NCBI GenBank assembly: GCA_964580725.1
Contig: CAZOLV010000014.1
Span: forward strand, 1 to 64,000
DNA: 64,000 nucleotides
Source of the DNA: Amarolinea sp964580725
GTDB lineage: Bacteria; Chloroflexota; Anaerolineae; SSC4; Amarolineaceae
Direction of reading: 5' to 3'
A program made the position numbers and the translations under genes. Positions within the stretch are counted from its first letter, which is position 1. Each line of letters starts with the position of its first letter. Shown piece after piece: positions 50,358-59,152 of the stretch. A model generated the notes under the pieces. The model was given only the letters and a program-made list of their open reading frames with translations, ran no database searches and was not told the origin of the DNA.

Positions 50358-51434
50358 TCAGTCGCCGCTGGCAACCGGCTGATCTGGGTCGAAGAGGGAC
50401 GCCTGGCCGGCGACGAGTTCGACCGGCGGCGTCATGCCGAGATGCTGGTAAGCGCGCAGGGTGACGGTGCGCCCGCGCGGTGTGCGGTCGAGGAAGCCGA
50501 GTTGCAGCAGATACGGCTCGACGACATCCATGATGGTGTCGGCTTCTTCGGAGATGGCGGCGCCGATCGTTTCCAGGCCGACGGGGCCGCCGTTGAATTT
50601 TTCGATAATGGTACGCAGCACCTGGCGGTCGAGATCGTCCAGACCAAGCTCATCAATGTCGAGCAGACGCAGGGCAGCGTGGGTGACGCCGGCATCGATG
50701 TTGCCATCGGCGCGCACTTGCGCATAGTCACGCACGCGACGCAGCAGGCGTAGGGCGATGCGCGGGGTGCCGCGGGCGCGGGTGGCAATGGCGCCGGCGC
50801 CATCCGGCGTGATGGGCGCTTTGAGCAGCGCGGCGGCGCGCGTCACAATTTGTTGCAGTGCGTCTTGCGTGTAGAAATCGAAGCGGTAGACGGCGCCAAA
50901 GCGGGCGCGTAGCGGGGAGGTCATGAGGGCCAGGCGGGTGGTGGCGCCGATCACGCTGAAGCGCGGCAATTTCAGACGGATGGAGCGGGCGCTGGGGCCT
51001 TTGCCGATGACGATGTCGAGGGCGAAGTCTTCCATGGCGGGGTAGAGGATCTCTTCGACGGCGCGGCCGAGGCGGTGAATCTCGTCTATGAAGAGCACGT
51101 CGCCGCCGCTGAGGTTGGTCAAAATGGCGGCCAGGTCGCCGGCGCGCTCGATGGCCGGCCCGGCGGTGACCTTGATGTTGGCGCTCATTTCGTTGGCGAT
51201 GACGGCGGCCAGCGTGGTCTTGCCCAGGCCAGGGGGGCCATAGAGCAGGATGTGATCGAGCGATTCCTTGCGCTGCCTGGCCGCCTCGATGAGGATGCGC
51301 AGGTTGCTGCGCAGCTTGTCCTGGCCGATCATTTCGTCGAGGGTGCGCGGGCGCAGGGCAAAGTCGAGCGCCATTTCTTCGGGACGCTTGACGGCGGAAA
51401 TGGCGCGGTCGGGCGCCGATCGCTCATCTGTCAT
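50358..51434 (-). CDS. ruvB: Holliday junction branch-migration helicase RuvB
   Basis: This 358-residue AAA+ ATPase drives RuvA-bound Holliday junctions. It has Walker A GPPGLGKTT, Walker B VLFIDEIHRL, sensor-I region SVIGATTRLALMTSPLRARFG with the Arg finger, and a C-terminal winged helix (GGPVGLETIGAAISEE, GFLDRTPRGR). The length is typical. No ruvA or ruvC is adjacent. It heads the run ruvB-queA-xer-pnp on the minus strand. Confidence 0.96.
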   Translation of the reverse strand: MTDERSAPDRAISAVKRPEEMALDFALRPRTLDEMIGQDKLRSNLRILIEAARQRKESLDHILLYGPPGLGKTTLAAVIANEMSANIKVTAGPAIERAGDLAAILTNLSGGDVLFIDEIHRLGRAVEEILYPAMEDFALDIVIGKGPSARSIRLKLPRFSVIGATTRLALMTSPLRARFGAVYRFDFYTQDALQQIVTRAAALLKAPITPDGAGAIATRARGTPRIALRLLRRVRDYAQVRADGNIDAGVTHAALRLLDIDELGLDDLDRQVLRTIIEKFNGGPVGLETIGAAISEEADTIMDVVEPYLLQLGFLDRTPRGRTVTLRAYQHLGMTPPVELVAGQASLFDPDQPVASGD

Positions 51435-51513
51435 GTCTTGCTCTCTCCTGGATCGAGTCGCGCTGGTTCTACCTGCGCCGATGGCGTCGCCGTATGACGG
51501 GAGTTGCAGCGGG

Positions 51514-51557
51514 GTATTATCTCAATAATTTGGGGCAAAGACCTGTCAGGTTTCCCC
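51514..51557 (+). mobile_element. MITE fragment (5' half)
   Basis: It begins GTATTATCTCAATAAT and continues through TTGGGGCAAAGACCTG and TCAGGTTTCCCC, matching copies 1 and 2. The 3' inverted end is missing and no target duplication is found. Confidence 0.8.
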
Positions 51558-51559
51558 GG

Positions 51560-51736
51560 ATGGTGGATTATACCAAAGGGGTTTGGGAACCCCAAAAGCG
51601 TGCAGTGAAGCAGTCATGGGCCGATGTGAAATGGATTGACGCAAATGTCATTTCGTGGTATAAGGGGCCGTCACGGATCAAGAATTCTATCTGTGACTCG
51701 TGGGCAGACGTGGGGCTTGCGATACTGACTCATTGA
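51560..51736 (+). CDS. Small open frame of uncertain status
   Basis: These 58 codons start MVDYTKGVWEP and contain the near-repeat SWADVKW / SWADVGL. They are AT-richer than the genome average and begin right at the edge of the MITE fragment. There is no ribosome site of note and no recognised family. It could be a remnant brought in with, or cut by, the element. Confidence 0.25.
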   Translation: MVDYTKGVWEPQKRAVKQSWADVKWIDANVISWYKGPSRIKNSICDSWADVGLAILTH

Positions 51737-51810
51737 TGACGGTCGCTGGCTGGCGCACCCCATACACGGACAGTTGTCGCCGAAACCAGGTGAGGAGCCT
51801 ATTTCATCTT

Positions 51811-52194
51811 ATGAATCGTGATGATTTCGTCGAACGTGAACGAACCAAGCTGGAGGCCGAGCAGGCCGAGATCGAGGCCAAGATCCAGCATTTGAGCGAG
51901 TGGCTGAAGGGCGAAGTTGACATTGACGCCGAGGAGGGCGACCCGGACCTGTTCGAGCGTGAGAAGAATCTGGCCCTGCTCACGACGCTGGAGCGCCGCC
52001 TGGAGCAGACGCGCAGCGCGCTGCGTGCGATCGAAAAGGGGTTGTACGGGGTGTGTGAACGCTGCGGCCAGACGATTGATCCGGCGCGTCTCGAAGTCAA
52101 GCCTGACGCCACGCTCTGCTTGAAGTGCCAGCAAGAGGTGGAACGCCTGATCAAACGCGGTCTGGCGCCAACCCCGGTGGATTGGGATCGCTGA
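51811..52194 (+). CDS. TraR/DksA-type zinc-finger protein
   Basis: This is a 127-residue protein. A coiled-coil N-terminus (about residues 1-80, rich in Glu/Leu) is followed by a C4 zinc finger, CERC-x17-CLKC (C-x2-C-x17-C-x2-C), the DksA/TraR signature. Such proteins enter the RNA polymerase secondary channel and modulate initiation. The GLYGVCERCG block is typical of the short DksA-like group. An AGGAG lies about 13 bases upstream. Confidence 0.88.
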   Translation: MNRDDFVERERTKLEAEQAEIEAKIQHLSEWLKGEVDIDAEEGDPDLFEREKNLALLTTLERRLEQTRSALRAIEKGLYGVCERCGQTIDPARLEVKPDATLCLKCQQEVERLIKRGLAPTPVDWDR

Positions 52195-52243
52195 GCCTGG
52201 CTAGACCCGCACTGGCAGGCTGGAACTGGGAGGCCAAGCTAAG

Positions 52244-52876
52244 ATGAACATCGAAGGCGTGCGCATTTCGGATCACCCGCTGATTCGGCACAAGGTGACG
52301 CTGTTGCGCGATATTCGGACCGAGCCGAAGAAGTTTCGCGAGCTGATCCGGGAAATCGCCATTCTGTTGGCCTACGAGGCGACCAACGACCTGGCGTTGA
52401 CGACCCAAACGGTGACGACGCCGATGGGACAGGCGGATGGCGCCGCACTGGCGGAGAAGATCGGCCTGGTGCCGATTCTGCGCGCCGGCCTGGGCATGGT
52501 CGAAGGTATCTGGGAGATGATGCCGGGTGCCGAGGTCTGGCACCTGGGAGTCTACCGCGACGAGAAGACGCTGCGCCCGGTGCAGTATTACAACAAGCTG
52601 CCGGTGGCGCCGACGGTGCAGGTCTGCCTGGTGCTCGACCCAATGTTGGCGACGGGCGGTTCGGCGGTGGCGTGCATTGACATTCTCAAGCGTTGGGGGG
52701 CGCGTCGCATCAAGTTTGTCGGCATCATCGCTGCGCCCGAAGGGATCAAGACGCTGCACACGGCGCACCCCGATGTGCCGATTCACGTGGCGGTGGTGGA
52801 TTCTCATCTGAACGAGATCGGCTACATCGTGCCGGGACTGGGCGACGCCGGAGACCGTCAGTTTGGCACGGGCTGA
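52244..52876 (+). CDS. upp: Uracil phosphoribosyltransferase
   Basis: This 210-residue protein converts uracil and PRPP to UMP. ISDHPLIRHKVTLLRD is at the N-terminus, VPILRAGLGMVEG in the middle, the PRPP loop LVLDPMLATGGSA at about residues 128-140, and GIIAAPEGIKTL and HVAVVDSHLNE follow. The family ending DAGDRQFGTG is complete. It is followed 8 bases later by dCMP deaminase, giving a pyrimidine salvage pair. Confidence 0.95.
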   Translation: MNIEGVRISDHPLIRHKVTLLRDIRTEPKKFRELIREIAILLAYEATNDLALTTQTVTTPMGQADGAALAEKIGLVPILRAGLGMVEGIWEMMPGAEVWHLGVYRDEKTLRPVQYYNKLPVAPTVQVCLVLDPMLATGGSAVACIDILKRWGARRIKFVGIIAAPEGIKTLHTAHPDVPIHVAVVDSHLNEIGYIVPGLGDAGDRQFGTG

Positions 52877-52884
52877 GTCAGCGC

Positions 52885-53319
52885 ATGGCGACATCTACCC
52901 GCCCCTCGTGGGATTATTACTTCATGAGCATCACCCGCCAGGTGGCCACGCGTAGCACGTGCGACCGTGCGCAGGTGGGCGCTGTGATCGTCAAGGATCG
53001 CCGCATCTTGACCACCGGCTACAACGGTGCGCCGGCCGGACTACCACACTGCGACGACATTGGCCATTTGATGGTGGATGGTCACTGCGTGCGCACGCTG
53101 CACGCCGAACAGAACGCCATTCTGCAGGCGGCGCTGCATGGCGTTTCGGTGCAGGGCGGCACAATTTATGTGACGCACCAGCCGTGCCTGACCTGCGCCA
53201 AGATGATCATCAACGCCGGGCTGCTGCGTGTGGTCTACGCCGGCGCTTACCCCGATGAACATGCCCGCACCTTTCTCTCGCAAGCGGGCGTGGCCTTGAT
53301 CCGCTTCGAATCAGCATGA
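52885..53319 (+). CDS. dCMP deaminase (ComEB-type cytidine/deoxycytidylate deaminase)
   Basis: This 144-residue protein deaminates dCMP to dUMP for dTTP synthesis. The zinc site is HAEQNAI plus PCLTCAKMI, and CDRAQVGAVIVKD and the dCMP-binding loop GYNGAPAGLPHC are present. The start at MATSTRPSW follows the upp stop by 8 bases. Its stop overlaps the esterase start by ATGA, so all three are probably cotranscribed. Confidence 0.93.
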   Translation: MATSTRPSWDYYFMSITRQVATRSTCDRAQVGAVIVKDRRILTTGYNGAPAGLPHCDDIGHLMVDGHCVRTLHAEQNAILQAALHGVSVQGGTIYVTHQPCLTCAKMIINAGLLRVVYAGAYPDEHARTFLSQAGVALIRFESA

Positions 53320-54878
53320 CCCATTCTCTGCGCAGACGCTCTGCGGCGTTGCTCTCCTGGCCCGGCGAGCCGAACAGGCCCCGTCCCGCACGGCTTGCGC
53401 GTGTCGCCGGTGCACTTCTGCGCCGTCTTCCCCTGCGTTTTCCTCTTCGTCTTCCCCTTCGTCTGCCCCTTCTTTTTGCGCTCGTTCTACTGTCGGCGTG
53501 CAACGCAGCCCCGCCGCCGGTCTCGCCGCCAGAGGCCTCGACCGTCACGCTGACCTGGGTCATCGAGCTTCCCGCCGTCACGCCGCCCGAAGATGACATC
53601 TTTCTCAGCGGCAGTTGGAACCAGTGGCAGCCGGCCGATCAGGCGCAGCGTTTCGTGCGCGTGCAGGATCGCGCAACGCTGACTCTGACCTTCGAAAAGG
53701 GACAAACCGTGGAATACACTTTTACGCGTGGAAGCTGGACCAGGCGTGAAGCCGATGCAAGCGGCGAGCCGGCGCCCAATCATGCCCTGTTGGCCGACGC
53801 AAGCCGCACGATCGAACTGCAACTGGCCGGTTGGACCGATCTGCGCCAGGAGCAGACCAGCCTGGCGACGCCAACGCCCGACCCGACGTTGATCAACACA
53901 TACGATGGGCGTGTCCAGCGCGTGCAACTGCTGAGCCGCGCATTGGGTGTGCGCAAGACATTCTTCATCTACACGCCGCCCGCAGCCGACCCTGACGCAC
54001 GCTTTCCGGTGCTCTACCTGTTTCGCGGCCATGAGCGCGAATGGGTCAACCCGGCCGAAGACGTTGCGCGCGGCAACCGCAACGTGATTGATGTCTACGA
54101 GGAGCTGCTGCAAGCCGCAGAGATTGGCCCGATGATTCTGGTCTTTCCGGGCATCTCCAGCAACGATAACGTCTACAGCGGTATGTTGGTCAATATGCTC
54201 GATCCAGAAAAGACGCACAATGCGCGCGGCGTCGGTTCTGGGCGTTTCGAGGACTTTCTGTTGCAAGACCTGATCCCCTTCGTCGAGGTCAATTATCCGG
54301 CGCTGCCTGGCGCGGCCCACCGCGGCGTGGACGGTTTTTCCTTGGGCGGCTTCATGGCGCTGAAGATCGCCACCCAACACCCCGACTGGTTCACCACGGC
54401 GGGCGCCTACGACGGCCTCTTCTTCTACGCCGGCGTCATCACCAACGTGGTGACCGCCACCCTGGGCGTGACCGCTACCGCGCCGATCACTGGCGGGGTG
54501 CAGATCAGCGAGACGGGGGGCGCTCGCCTGGGCATCAGCCTGGATGATCGCGCCTTTCAGAACAGCCTGTTCGACCCTGTCTTCGGCGCGCCGCGCAACG
54601 TGCAGTTTGCGGCCGCCAACAACCCGGCCAACCTGCTGTTGAACACGCCGGCGGCCGCCTTCAAGCATCTACACTGGTTCATCGAGTATGGGCCAGAAGC
54701 GCGCGAGCCGCACGATTCCAACTTCTACCGCGGGCAGTATCTGGTCAACATCCTGGCGCGCATGGGGTTGGTCAACGACGGCGGCGCCATTGCCAACGGG
54801 CGCCACACCTGGGCGCAGGCCGATCAACACATGGCGCGCACGCTGCCCAAACACTACATCGCGCTCACCGCCCCGTAG
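53316..54878 (+). CDS. Lipoprotein esterase with N-terminal starch-binding-like domain
   Basis: This is a 520-residue protein. A long basic leader (about 45 residues, with an LRLPLRLPL repeat) precedes the lipobox ALVLLSAC. Residues about 75-170 form a CBM20-like beta domain (DIFLSGSWNQWQPAD, YTFTRGSWTRRE) similar to one near the end of the amylopullulanase-like gene. Residues about 200-515 form an Esterase-D/Fes-type alpha/beta hydrolase, with nucleophile Ser in DGFSLGGFMAL and probable His in RHTWAQADQH. The natural ester is unknown. The ATGA overlap couples it to the deaminase gene. Confidence 0.82.
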   Translation: MTHSLRRRSAALLSWPGEPNRPRPARLARVAGALLRRLPLRFPLRLPLRLPLLFALVLLSACNAAPPPVSPPEASTVTLTWVIELPAVTPPEDDIFLSGSWNQWQPADQAQRFVRVQDRATLTLTFEKGQTVEYTFTRGSWTRREADASGEPAPNHALLADASRTIELQLAGWTDLRQEQTSLATPTPDPTLINTYDGRVQRVQLLSRALGVRKTFFIYTPPAADPDARFPVLYLFRGHEREWVNPAEDVARGNRNVIDVYEELLQAAEIGPMILVFPGISSNDNVYSGMLVNMLDPEKTHNARGVGSGRFEDFLLQDLIPFVEVNYPALPGAAHRGVDGFSLGGFMALKIATQHPDWFTTAGAYDGLFFYAGVITNVVTATLGVTATAPITGGVQISETGGARLGISLDDRAFQNSLFDPVFGAPRNVQFAAANNPANLLLNTPAAAFKHLHWFIEYGPEAREPHDSNFYRGQYLVNILARMGLVNDGGAIANGRHTWAQADQHMARTLPKHYIALTAP

Positions 54879-54991
54879 CGGCGATTTGCCCCATTCGTAC
54901 AGCTTCTCACAAACTGACATTCATCATGTCTGCTGCGCGCGCCCGGTGATACACTGGGCGCAAGTGCTGCATGTCATGAGGTGAGAATCGG

Positions 54992-55933
54992 ATGCTTTCG
55001 CTGGCCGAACGACTGAGTCGAGGCGACAGAATTTTGCTCGACGGTGCGACCGGAACGGAGCTGCAGCGCCGGCAAACGCCGACGCCGCTGCCGTTGTGGT
55101 CAGCTCTGGCCTTGATCAGGCAGCCCGAAGTGGTGCGCCAGATTCACCTCGATTATCTGGCGGCCGGCGCCGACATCCTGACCACCAACACCTTTCGTAC
55201 CTATCGCCGCACGCTGGCGCAAGCTGGCCTGGCCGATCGTGCACAAACACTGACCTACCGGGCCGTCACTTTGGCCATTCAGGCGCGCCGTGATGCGGGT
55301 CTGCGCAGCAGTGTCTGGATCGCCGGCTCGATGAGTCCGCTGGAAGATTTCGAATCGCCGCAACGCACGCCGGCGCAGGCCGAGTGCGAAGACGAACACC
55401 GCGAGATGGCGCTCTATCTGGCGGCCGCCGGCGTTGATCTGCTGCTCATCGAAACCATGACGACGATTCGCGAGGCGCAGGCGGCGGCGCAAGCAGCGAC
55501 GCAGACGCACCTGCCCTTCATGGTCAGCTTCAAGTGCAACGAGCAGGGGTTTTTGCCCAGCGGCGAGTCGCTGAGCGAGGCGACGGCGGTCCTGGAGCCG
55601 CTCGAACCGCTGGCGTTCTTGATCAACTGCACATCGGCGGCCGCCGTGCTGGCGGCCTTGCAGCGCCTGCGCCAGGCAACGGTGTGCCCGGTCGGCGCCT
55701 ATGCCAATGTCGGCCATCGTCAGGCGGATGGGCAGTGGGATTTCGACGAAGAACTTTCGGCCGAGGCCTACGGACGACATGCGCGCAGTTGGCTGGCCGT
55801 GGGGGCGCAGATCGTCGGCGGTTGCTGCGGCACCACGCCGGCGCATGTTGCCGTCCTGGCCGACGTGATCTATGACTATGCCCAGGGAACAGGGGGCCAG
55901 CCGCTGCGCGATCGCGAGTTGAGCTGGCGCTGA
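54992..55933 (+). CDS. Homocysteine S-methyltransferase family protein
   Basis: This 313-residue protein moves a methyl group to homocysteine, probably from S-methylmethionine or SAM. The N-terminal ILLDGATGTELQRR, then TNTFRTYRRTL, and the zinc cysteines in INCTS and the C-terminal GGCCGTTPAHV match MmuM-type enzymes. No cobalamin domain is present, so it is not MetH. GGTGAG precedes the start. A hairpin terminator follows 64 bases after the stop. Confidence 0.9.
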   Translation: MLSLAERLSRGDRILLDGATGTELQRRQTPTPLPLWSALALIRQPEVVRQIHLDYLAAGADILTTNTFRTYRRTLAQAGLADRAQTLTYRAVTLAIQARRDAGLRSSVWIAGSMSPLEDFESPQRTPAQAECEDEHREMALYLAAAGVDLLLIETMTTIREAQAAAQAATQTHLPFMVSFKCNEQGFLPSGESLSEATAVLEPLEPLAFLINCTSAAAVLAALQRLRQATVCPVGAYANVGHRQADGQWDFDEELSAEAYGRHARSWLAVGAQIVGGCCGTTPAHVAVLADVIYDYAQGTGGQPLRDRELSWR

Positions 55934-55996
55934 GGCATTGGCAAACTGGACTTATTCATCGTCTTGACGCCTGGTTGGCGTGTACCTTCTGTGTGG

Positions 55997-56031
55997 GTGC
56001 GACGGGGTTGCTACGGAAGGCCCCGTCGCAC
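55997..56031. terminator. Hairpin between convergent genes
   Basis: A perfect 11-bp stem GTGCGACGGGG / CCCCGTCGCAC has a 13-base loop, followed by TTGCCTT. It lies between two genes that converge, so it may serve both. Confidence 0.6.
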
Positions 56032-56068
56032 TTGCCTTGTATCGGAGGTCGTGACTGGATGGCCGGTG

Positions 56069-56932
56069 TCAGGCCTGGGGCGCCGGCAGTGGCGCCTGTG
56101 AGGTGATGAACGCTCGGAAATTCGCTTCGAAACGCTGGCTCAGCCGCTGCGTGAGCGGCCCCGGTCGCCCGTCGCCGATGGGCTGGCCGTCTATGCGCAC
56201 CAACGGCATGATGTGCCGGCTGGTGCTGGTCAGAAAGGCCTCGTCCCAGGCGCCCATCTCGTCCACCCTCAGCGGCGCCACGACGATTTCCATCTGCTCT
56301 TGGGCAGCCAGGGTCAAGACAATGTCTGCCGTCACGCCGGCCAGGACATCGGCGGGCGGCGGCACGAGCAGGCGGCCGGCCCGCAGGGCAAAGAGGTTGC
56401 TGCTGGAACCTTCCGTCAGCGCGCCGTGATTCTGCAACAGCCCTTCGTGCTCTCTCTGGCGCTGCGCCTGGCGGCGGGCCAGGTAGTTGACCAGCGTGTT
56501 GAGCGATTTGGCCTGCGGCAAGGCCCGCTCACCCTCGAAGGTCACGGCGCCTACGCCATCGCGATAGAAGGAGGCAGGGTAGACGGGCGACGCCTGCGCC
56601 CAGACGAAAGTATCGCCTGCAAAGCCGCCGTCGGCGCCCAGCACGAAGAGGCGCAGCAGGCACTCGTCCAGTTGGCTGGCCGCCAGCAGGGCCGGCAGCC
56701 AGGCGGCGATCTCGTCGCTGGCATGGGGCAGCGGCATTTCGAGCAGCGCGGCCGATTTGGCCAGACGCGCCAGATGATCGTCCAGATGAAAGGCGACATG
56801 ACCAGCCACTTGAATGGATTCGTATACACCATACGCCCCGTAGAGGGCTGGATGAAAGACCGGCACCTGCGCCTCGGCGGCAGCGACCAGCCGGCCGTTG
56901 TGACAAACGATGCTGGCCTGTGGAAATGACAT
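56069..56932 (-). CDS. Class IV aminotransferase (BCAT or aminodeoxychorismate lyase-like)
   Basis: This is a 287-residue, PLP fold-type IV protein. GAYGVYESIQVAGHVAFHLDDHL (seen in part: YESIQV, HLDDHLARL) is at the N-terminus. The Lys region is AKSLNTLVNYLARR, with LTEGSSSNLFAL and EAFLTSTSRHIMPLVRIDG. These fit branched-chain aminotransferase, D-amino-acid aminotransferase or PabC; sequence alone does not decide. It starts 11 bases after the phosphoribosyltransferase stop. Confidence 0.88.
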   Translation of the reverse strand: MSFPQASIVCHNGRLVAAAEAQVPVFHPALYGAYGVYESIQVAGHVAFHLDDHLARLAKSAALLEMPLPHASDEIAAWLPALLAASQLDECLLRLFVLGADGGFAGDTFVWAQASPVYPASFYRDGVGAVTFEGERALPQAKSLNTLVNYLARRQAQRQREHEGLLQNHGALTEGSSSNLFALRAGRLLVPPPADVLAGVTADIVLTLAAQEQMEIVVAPLRVDEMGAWDEAFLTSTSRHIMPLVRIDGQPIGDGRPGPLTQRLSQRFEANFRAFITSQAPLPAPQA

Positions 56933-56943
56933 GGCGTCTCCCT

Positions 56944-57441
56944 TCAGGCCAGTTCCGGCGTCACAGGACGCAAGATCATGTCGCGGCCGCGCCCGCTTTC
57001 CCAGGGATAGACGATCCAGTTGTGGGTGATGGCGGCGAAGTAGGTGGGGCCTTCGCGGGCGAAGAATGATTTGCCCGGTTTGTAATGCAGAACCGCCGTT
57101 TCGACAGTGCCGCCGACAGCCCTTGTGCGACCTTCGACGGTCATGATGGTGCGCCCGCTGTCCCAGATGTCGTCAACCACCAGAATGACCTTGTTGCGCA
57201 ACTGTGCATCGGACGGAAATTGCAGAAAAGTGGGCCAGGCCAGCTTTTGCTCGGACGCCGGCAGGAACTCGACCGCCGCCGTCAGCACGTAGTGCAGATC
57301 GAGCGCCTCTGCGATCAAGCCGCCCGGAATGATGCCGCCGCGGGTAATCATCAGCAGGGCGTCGAACTGGCGCTTGAACTGCGGGATCAGGTGTTCGATG
57401 AGCGCATCCACATCGCCCCAGCTCAGGTATTCACGCTCCAT
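56944..57441 (-). CDS. Purine-type phosphoribosyltransferase (Gpt/HGPRT-like)
   Basis: This is a 165-residue protein. MITRGGIIPGGLIAEAL binds pyrophosphate, and VILVVDDIWDSGRTIMTV is the PRPP loop with its two Asp. ITHNWIVYPWES near the end resembles the base-binding region of xanthine-guanine phosphoribosyltransferases. The substrate purine is not certain. The start at MEREYL has GGGAG at good spacing. It is the first gene of a two-gene operon with the aminotransferase. Confidence 0.85.
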   Translation of the reverse strand: MEREYLSWGDVDALIEHLIPQFKRQFDALLMITRGGIIPGGLIAEALDLHYVLTAAVEFLPASEQKLAWPTFLQFPSDAQLRNKVILVVDDIWDSGRTIMTVEGRTRAVGGTVETAVLHYKPGKSFFAREGPTYFAAITHNWIVYPWESGRGRDMILRPVTPELA

Positions 57442-57511
57442 GACGTTCTCCCTTATTATATCAAAAGAAGCATCGCAAGCGGCGCCGCAGCGCTGCCGGT
57501 GATTGTAGAAC

Positions 57512-57540
57512 ATTGTACCCAACATCGTCGGCAAACCCAA
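57512..57540 (-). promoter_or_regulatory. Probable promoter of the phosphoribosyltransferase operon
   Basis: On the minus strand TTGGGT (57540-57535) and TACAAT (57517-57512) are 17 bp apart, about 70 bases before the start. It is back to back with the promoter at 57575. Confidence 0.45.
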
Positions 57541-57574
57541 AAAAAGAACGCCAGTCAAAGCGCCCATTTGACCC

Positions 57575-57603
57575 TTGACAAGCAACCGGGAAAATGTTAT
57601 ACA
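57575..57603 (+). promoter_or_regulatory. Strong sigma-70 promoter of the starch-use locus
   Basis: A perfect TTGACA (57575-57580) and TATACA (57598-57603) are separated by exactly 17 bp. The leader to the binding-protein start is about 65 nt. Confidence 0.85.
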
Positions 57604-57673
57604 TCATCAGTCTCGCATCACGTTTCCCGACTTCGCTCATTTCATCAATTTCTTTTTTGGACGTAACCGACTT

Positions 57674-59017
57674 ATGAACAAGTCTCTCTTTGCTGCAACG
57701 ATTCTGCTGGCGACGGTTTTACTGGGCCTGGGGGCATGTGCAGGGACGCCGACGCCTGTCCCGCCCACCGCGGCGCCTGTGCAGATCGAAGCGACGCGGC
57801 CCGCTGCGCTGACGCCCGCGGCCACGCCCACCGCTGGCGCCACACCCACTCCCAGCGCCACGCCCACCTCGCAGGATACCCGCACCAACATCTACATCTG
57901 GCACGGTTGGAGCGGCGCCTATCTGAAGGTGATCGAAGCGGCGCTCAAGGAATATGAGGCCACGCACCCCGACGTCGCCGTCGAGCTGTCGAAGGTGGAC
58001 AACCTGAGCGATGCCCTGGCGGTAGCGGCGCCGGCGGGCGAAGGGCCGGACATCATCGCCTGGACGAACGATCAGATCGGCGCCAACGCCCTGGCCGGCT
58101 ACATCGTGAGCCTGGAGAGTTACGGCGTGAATGCCGACTTCCTCGCCTCGCTCTACGAACCGGCCGCCGCCAAAGGCATGATCTGGCGCCAGCAGGCCTG
58201 GGGCCTGCCCGAAACGCAAGAGGGCATCGCCCTGGTCTACAACAAGGCGCTGGTCAGCGCCGAAGACTTGCCGGCCGATCCGCTCGATTTCGCCGGCCTG
58301 CTGCAATCTGCCAGCACCTTCGCCGAACAAAATCCCGGCAAGTATCTCCTGTGCAACCAGGGCCTGGGCAACCCCGACGCCTACCACATCGCGCCGATTT
58401 TCTTCGGACATGGCGTGCCCGGCTACGTGGACGATCAGGGGACTGTCTATGTGCAGACGGCGGAAGGGCTGGCCGCCGCCCAGTGGATCGAGTCGCTGCG
58501 ACCGTATGCGCCGGCGGAGGCCAGCTACGACATCTGCCGCACGATGATGCTGGACGGTCAGGCCGCTGTCTGGTGGACGGAACAGTGGGCCACGACCAGC
58601 CTGGACGATGCCGGCATCGAGTATGGCTTGCAGGCGTTCGGCCGCCCCTACGTGCGCGTCAGGACGCTGTTGCTGAGCAAGAATGCTGTCGAGCGTGGGC
58701 GCGGTCAGGCGGCGTTCGACATCATGCGCCACTTGACCAACCCTGACTTGCAGACGCGGCTTGCCCTGGCCGCCCAGACCGTTCCGGCGGCGACGGAGGC
58801 GCTGGCCGCATCAGAACTGCAGGGCGAGAGTCTCTTGCAAGGCTATGCGGCCGCACTGCATTTGGGAGTGCCGATCCCCAACACGCCCTTTGCCGAGGCG
58901 CAGTGGGACGCCATTGGTGCTGCCGGCCTTGCCATTTGGACTGGCAAACAGACGCCCGCGGTCGCCCTGCAAGCCGCTCAGGCAGCCATTGTCGAGAAGA
59001 TTCGCAAGATGCAGTAG
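57674..59017 (+). CDS. ABC-transporter sugar-binding lipoprotein (family 1)
   Basis: This is a 447-residue lipoprotein (lipobox LLGLGAC at about residues 16-22) with a Thr/Pro-rich linker, then a maltose-binding-protein-like domain. The domain shows IYIWHGWSGAYLKVIEAALKEYE (in part: WHGWSGAYLK), EGPDIIAWTNDQIG, PETQEGIALVYNKALV and a C-terminal VPIPNTPFAEAQWDAI. The context, directly before an amylopullulanase-like gene, suggests maltodextrin binding. Permease and ATPase genes are not in the window. The strong promoter above drives it. Confidence 0.92.
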   Translation: MNKSLFAATILLATVLLGLGACAGTPTPVPPTAAPVQIEATRPAALTPAATPTAGATPTPSATPTSQDTRTNIYIWHGWSGAYLKVIEAALKEYEATHPDVAVELSKVDNLSDALAVAAPAGEGPDIIAWTNDQIGANALAGYIVSLESYGVNADFLASLYEPAAAKGMIWRQQAWGLPETQEGIALVYNKALVSAEDLPADPLDFAGLLQSASTFAEQNPGKYLLCNQGLGNPDAYHIAPIFFGHGVPGYVDDQGTVYVQTAEGLAAAQWIESLRPYAPAEASYDICRTMMLDGQAAVWWTEQWATTSLDDAGIEYGLQAFGRPYVRVRTLLLSKNAVERGRGQAAFDIMRHLTNPDLQTRLALAAQTVPAATEALAASELQGESLLQGYAAALHLGVPIPNTPFAEAQWDAIGAAGLAIWTGKQTPAVALQAAQAAIVEKIRKMQ

Positions 59018-59040
59018 CAACCACGCTGTATCCGAGTTCG

Positions 59041-59124
59041 TGCCAGTTGATCCGTGCCAGTTGATCCGTGCAAGTTGATCGGTGCAAGTTGATCCGTGCA
59101 AGTTGATCCGTGCAAGTTGATTCG
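59041..59124 (+). repeat. Minisatellite: six tandem copies of a 14-bp unit
   Basis: The unit TGCAAGTTGATCCG (first two copies TGCCAG...) is repeated six times: 59041, 59055, 59069, 59083, 59097 and 59111. It lies between the binding-protein stop and the ribosome site of the amylopullulanase-like gene. Confidence 0.95.
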
Positions 59125-59152
59125 TAGGATTTCGATGAATGGAGGAGACATC

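Larger units (their letters stand above)
51435..51810. other. Spacer between divergent ruvB and the DksA-like gene
   Basis: This holds the 5' half of a MITE (51514-51557) and one AT-richer 58-codon open frame (51560-51736) of unknown status. I could not settle on promoters for either flanking gene. Confidence 0.5.

Noticed and set aside
51494..51559. Upstream extension of the small frame at 51560 through the MITE fragment
   Set aside because: The extension is element sequence; only the part after the element edge could be ancestral coding DNA.
59041..59124. Possible CRISPR array
   Set aside because: The units are 14 bp and directly adjacent with no spacers, so it is a minisatellite. The palindromes at 25251-25494 also lack unique spacers. 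No cas gene was seen.
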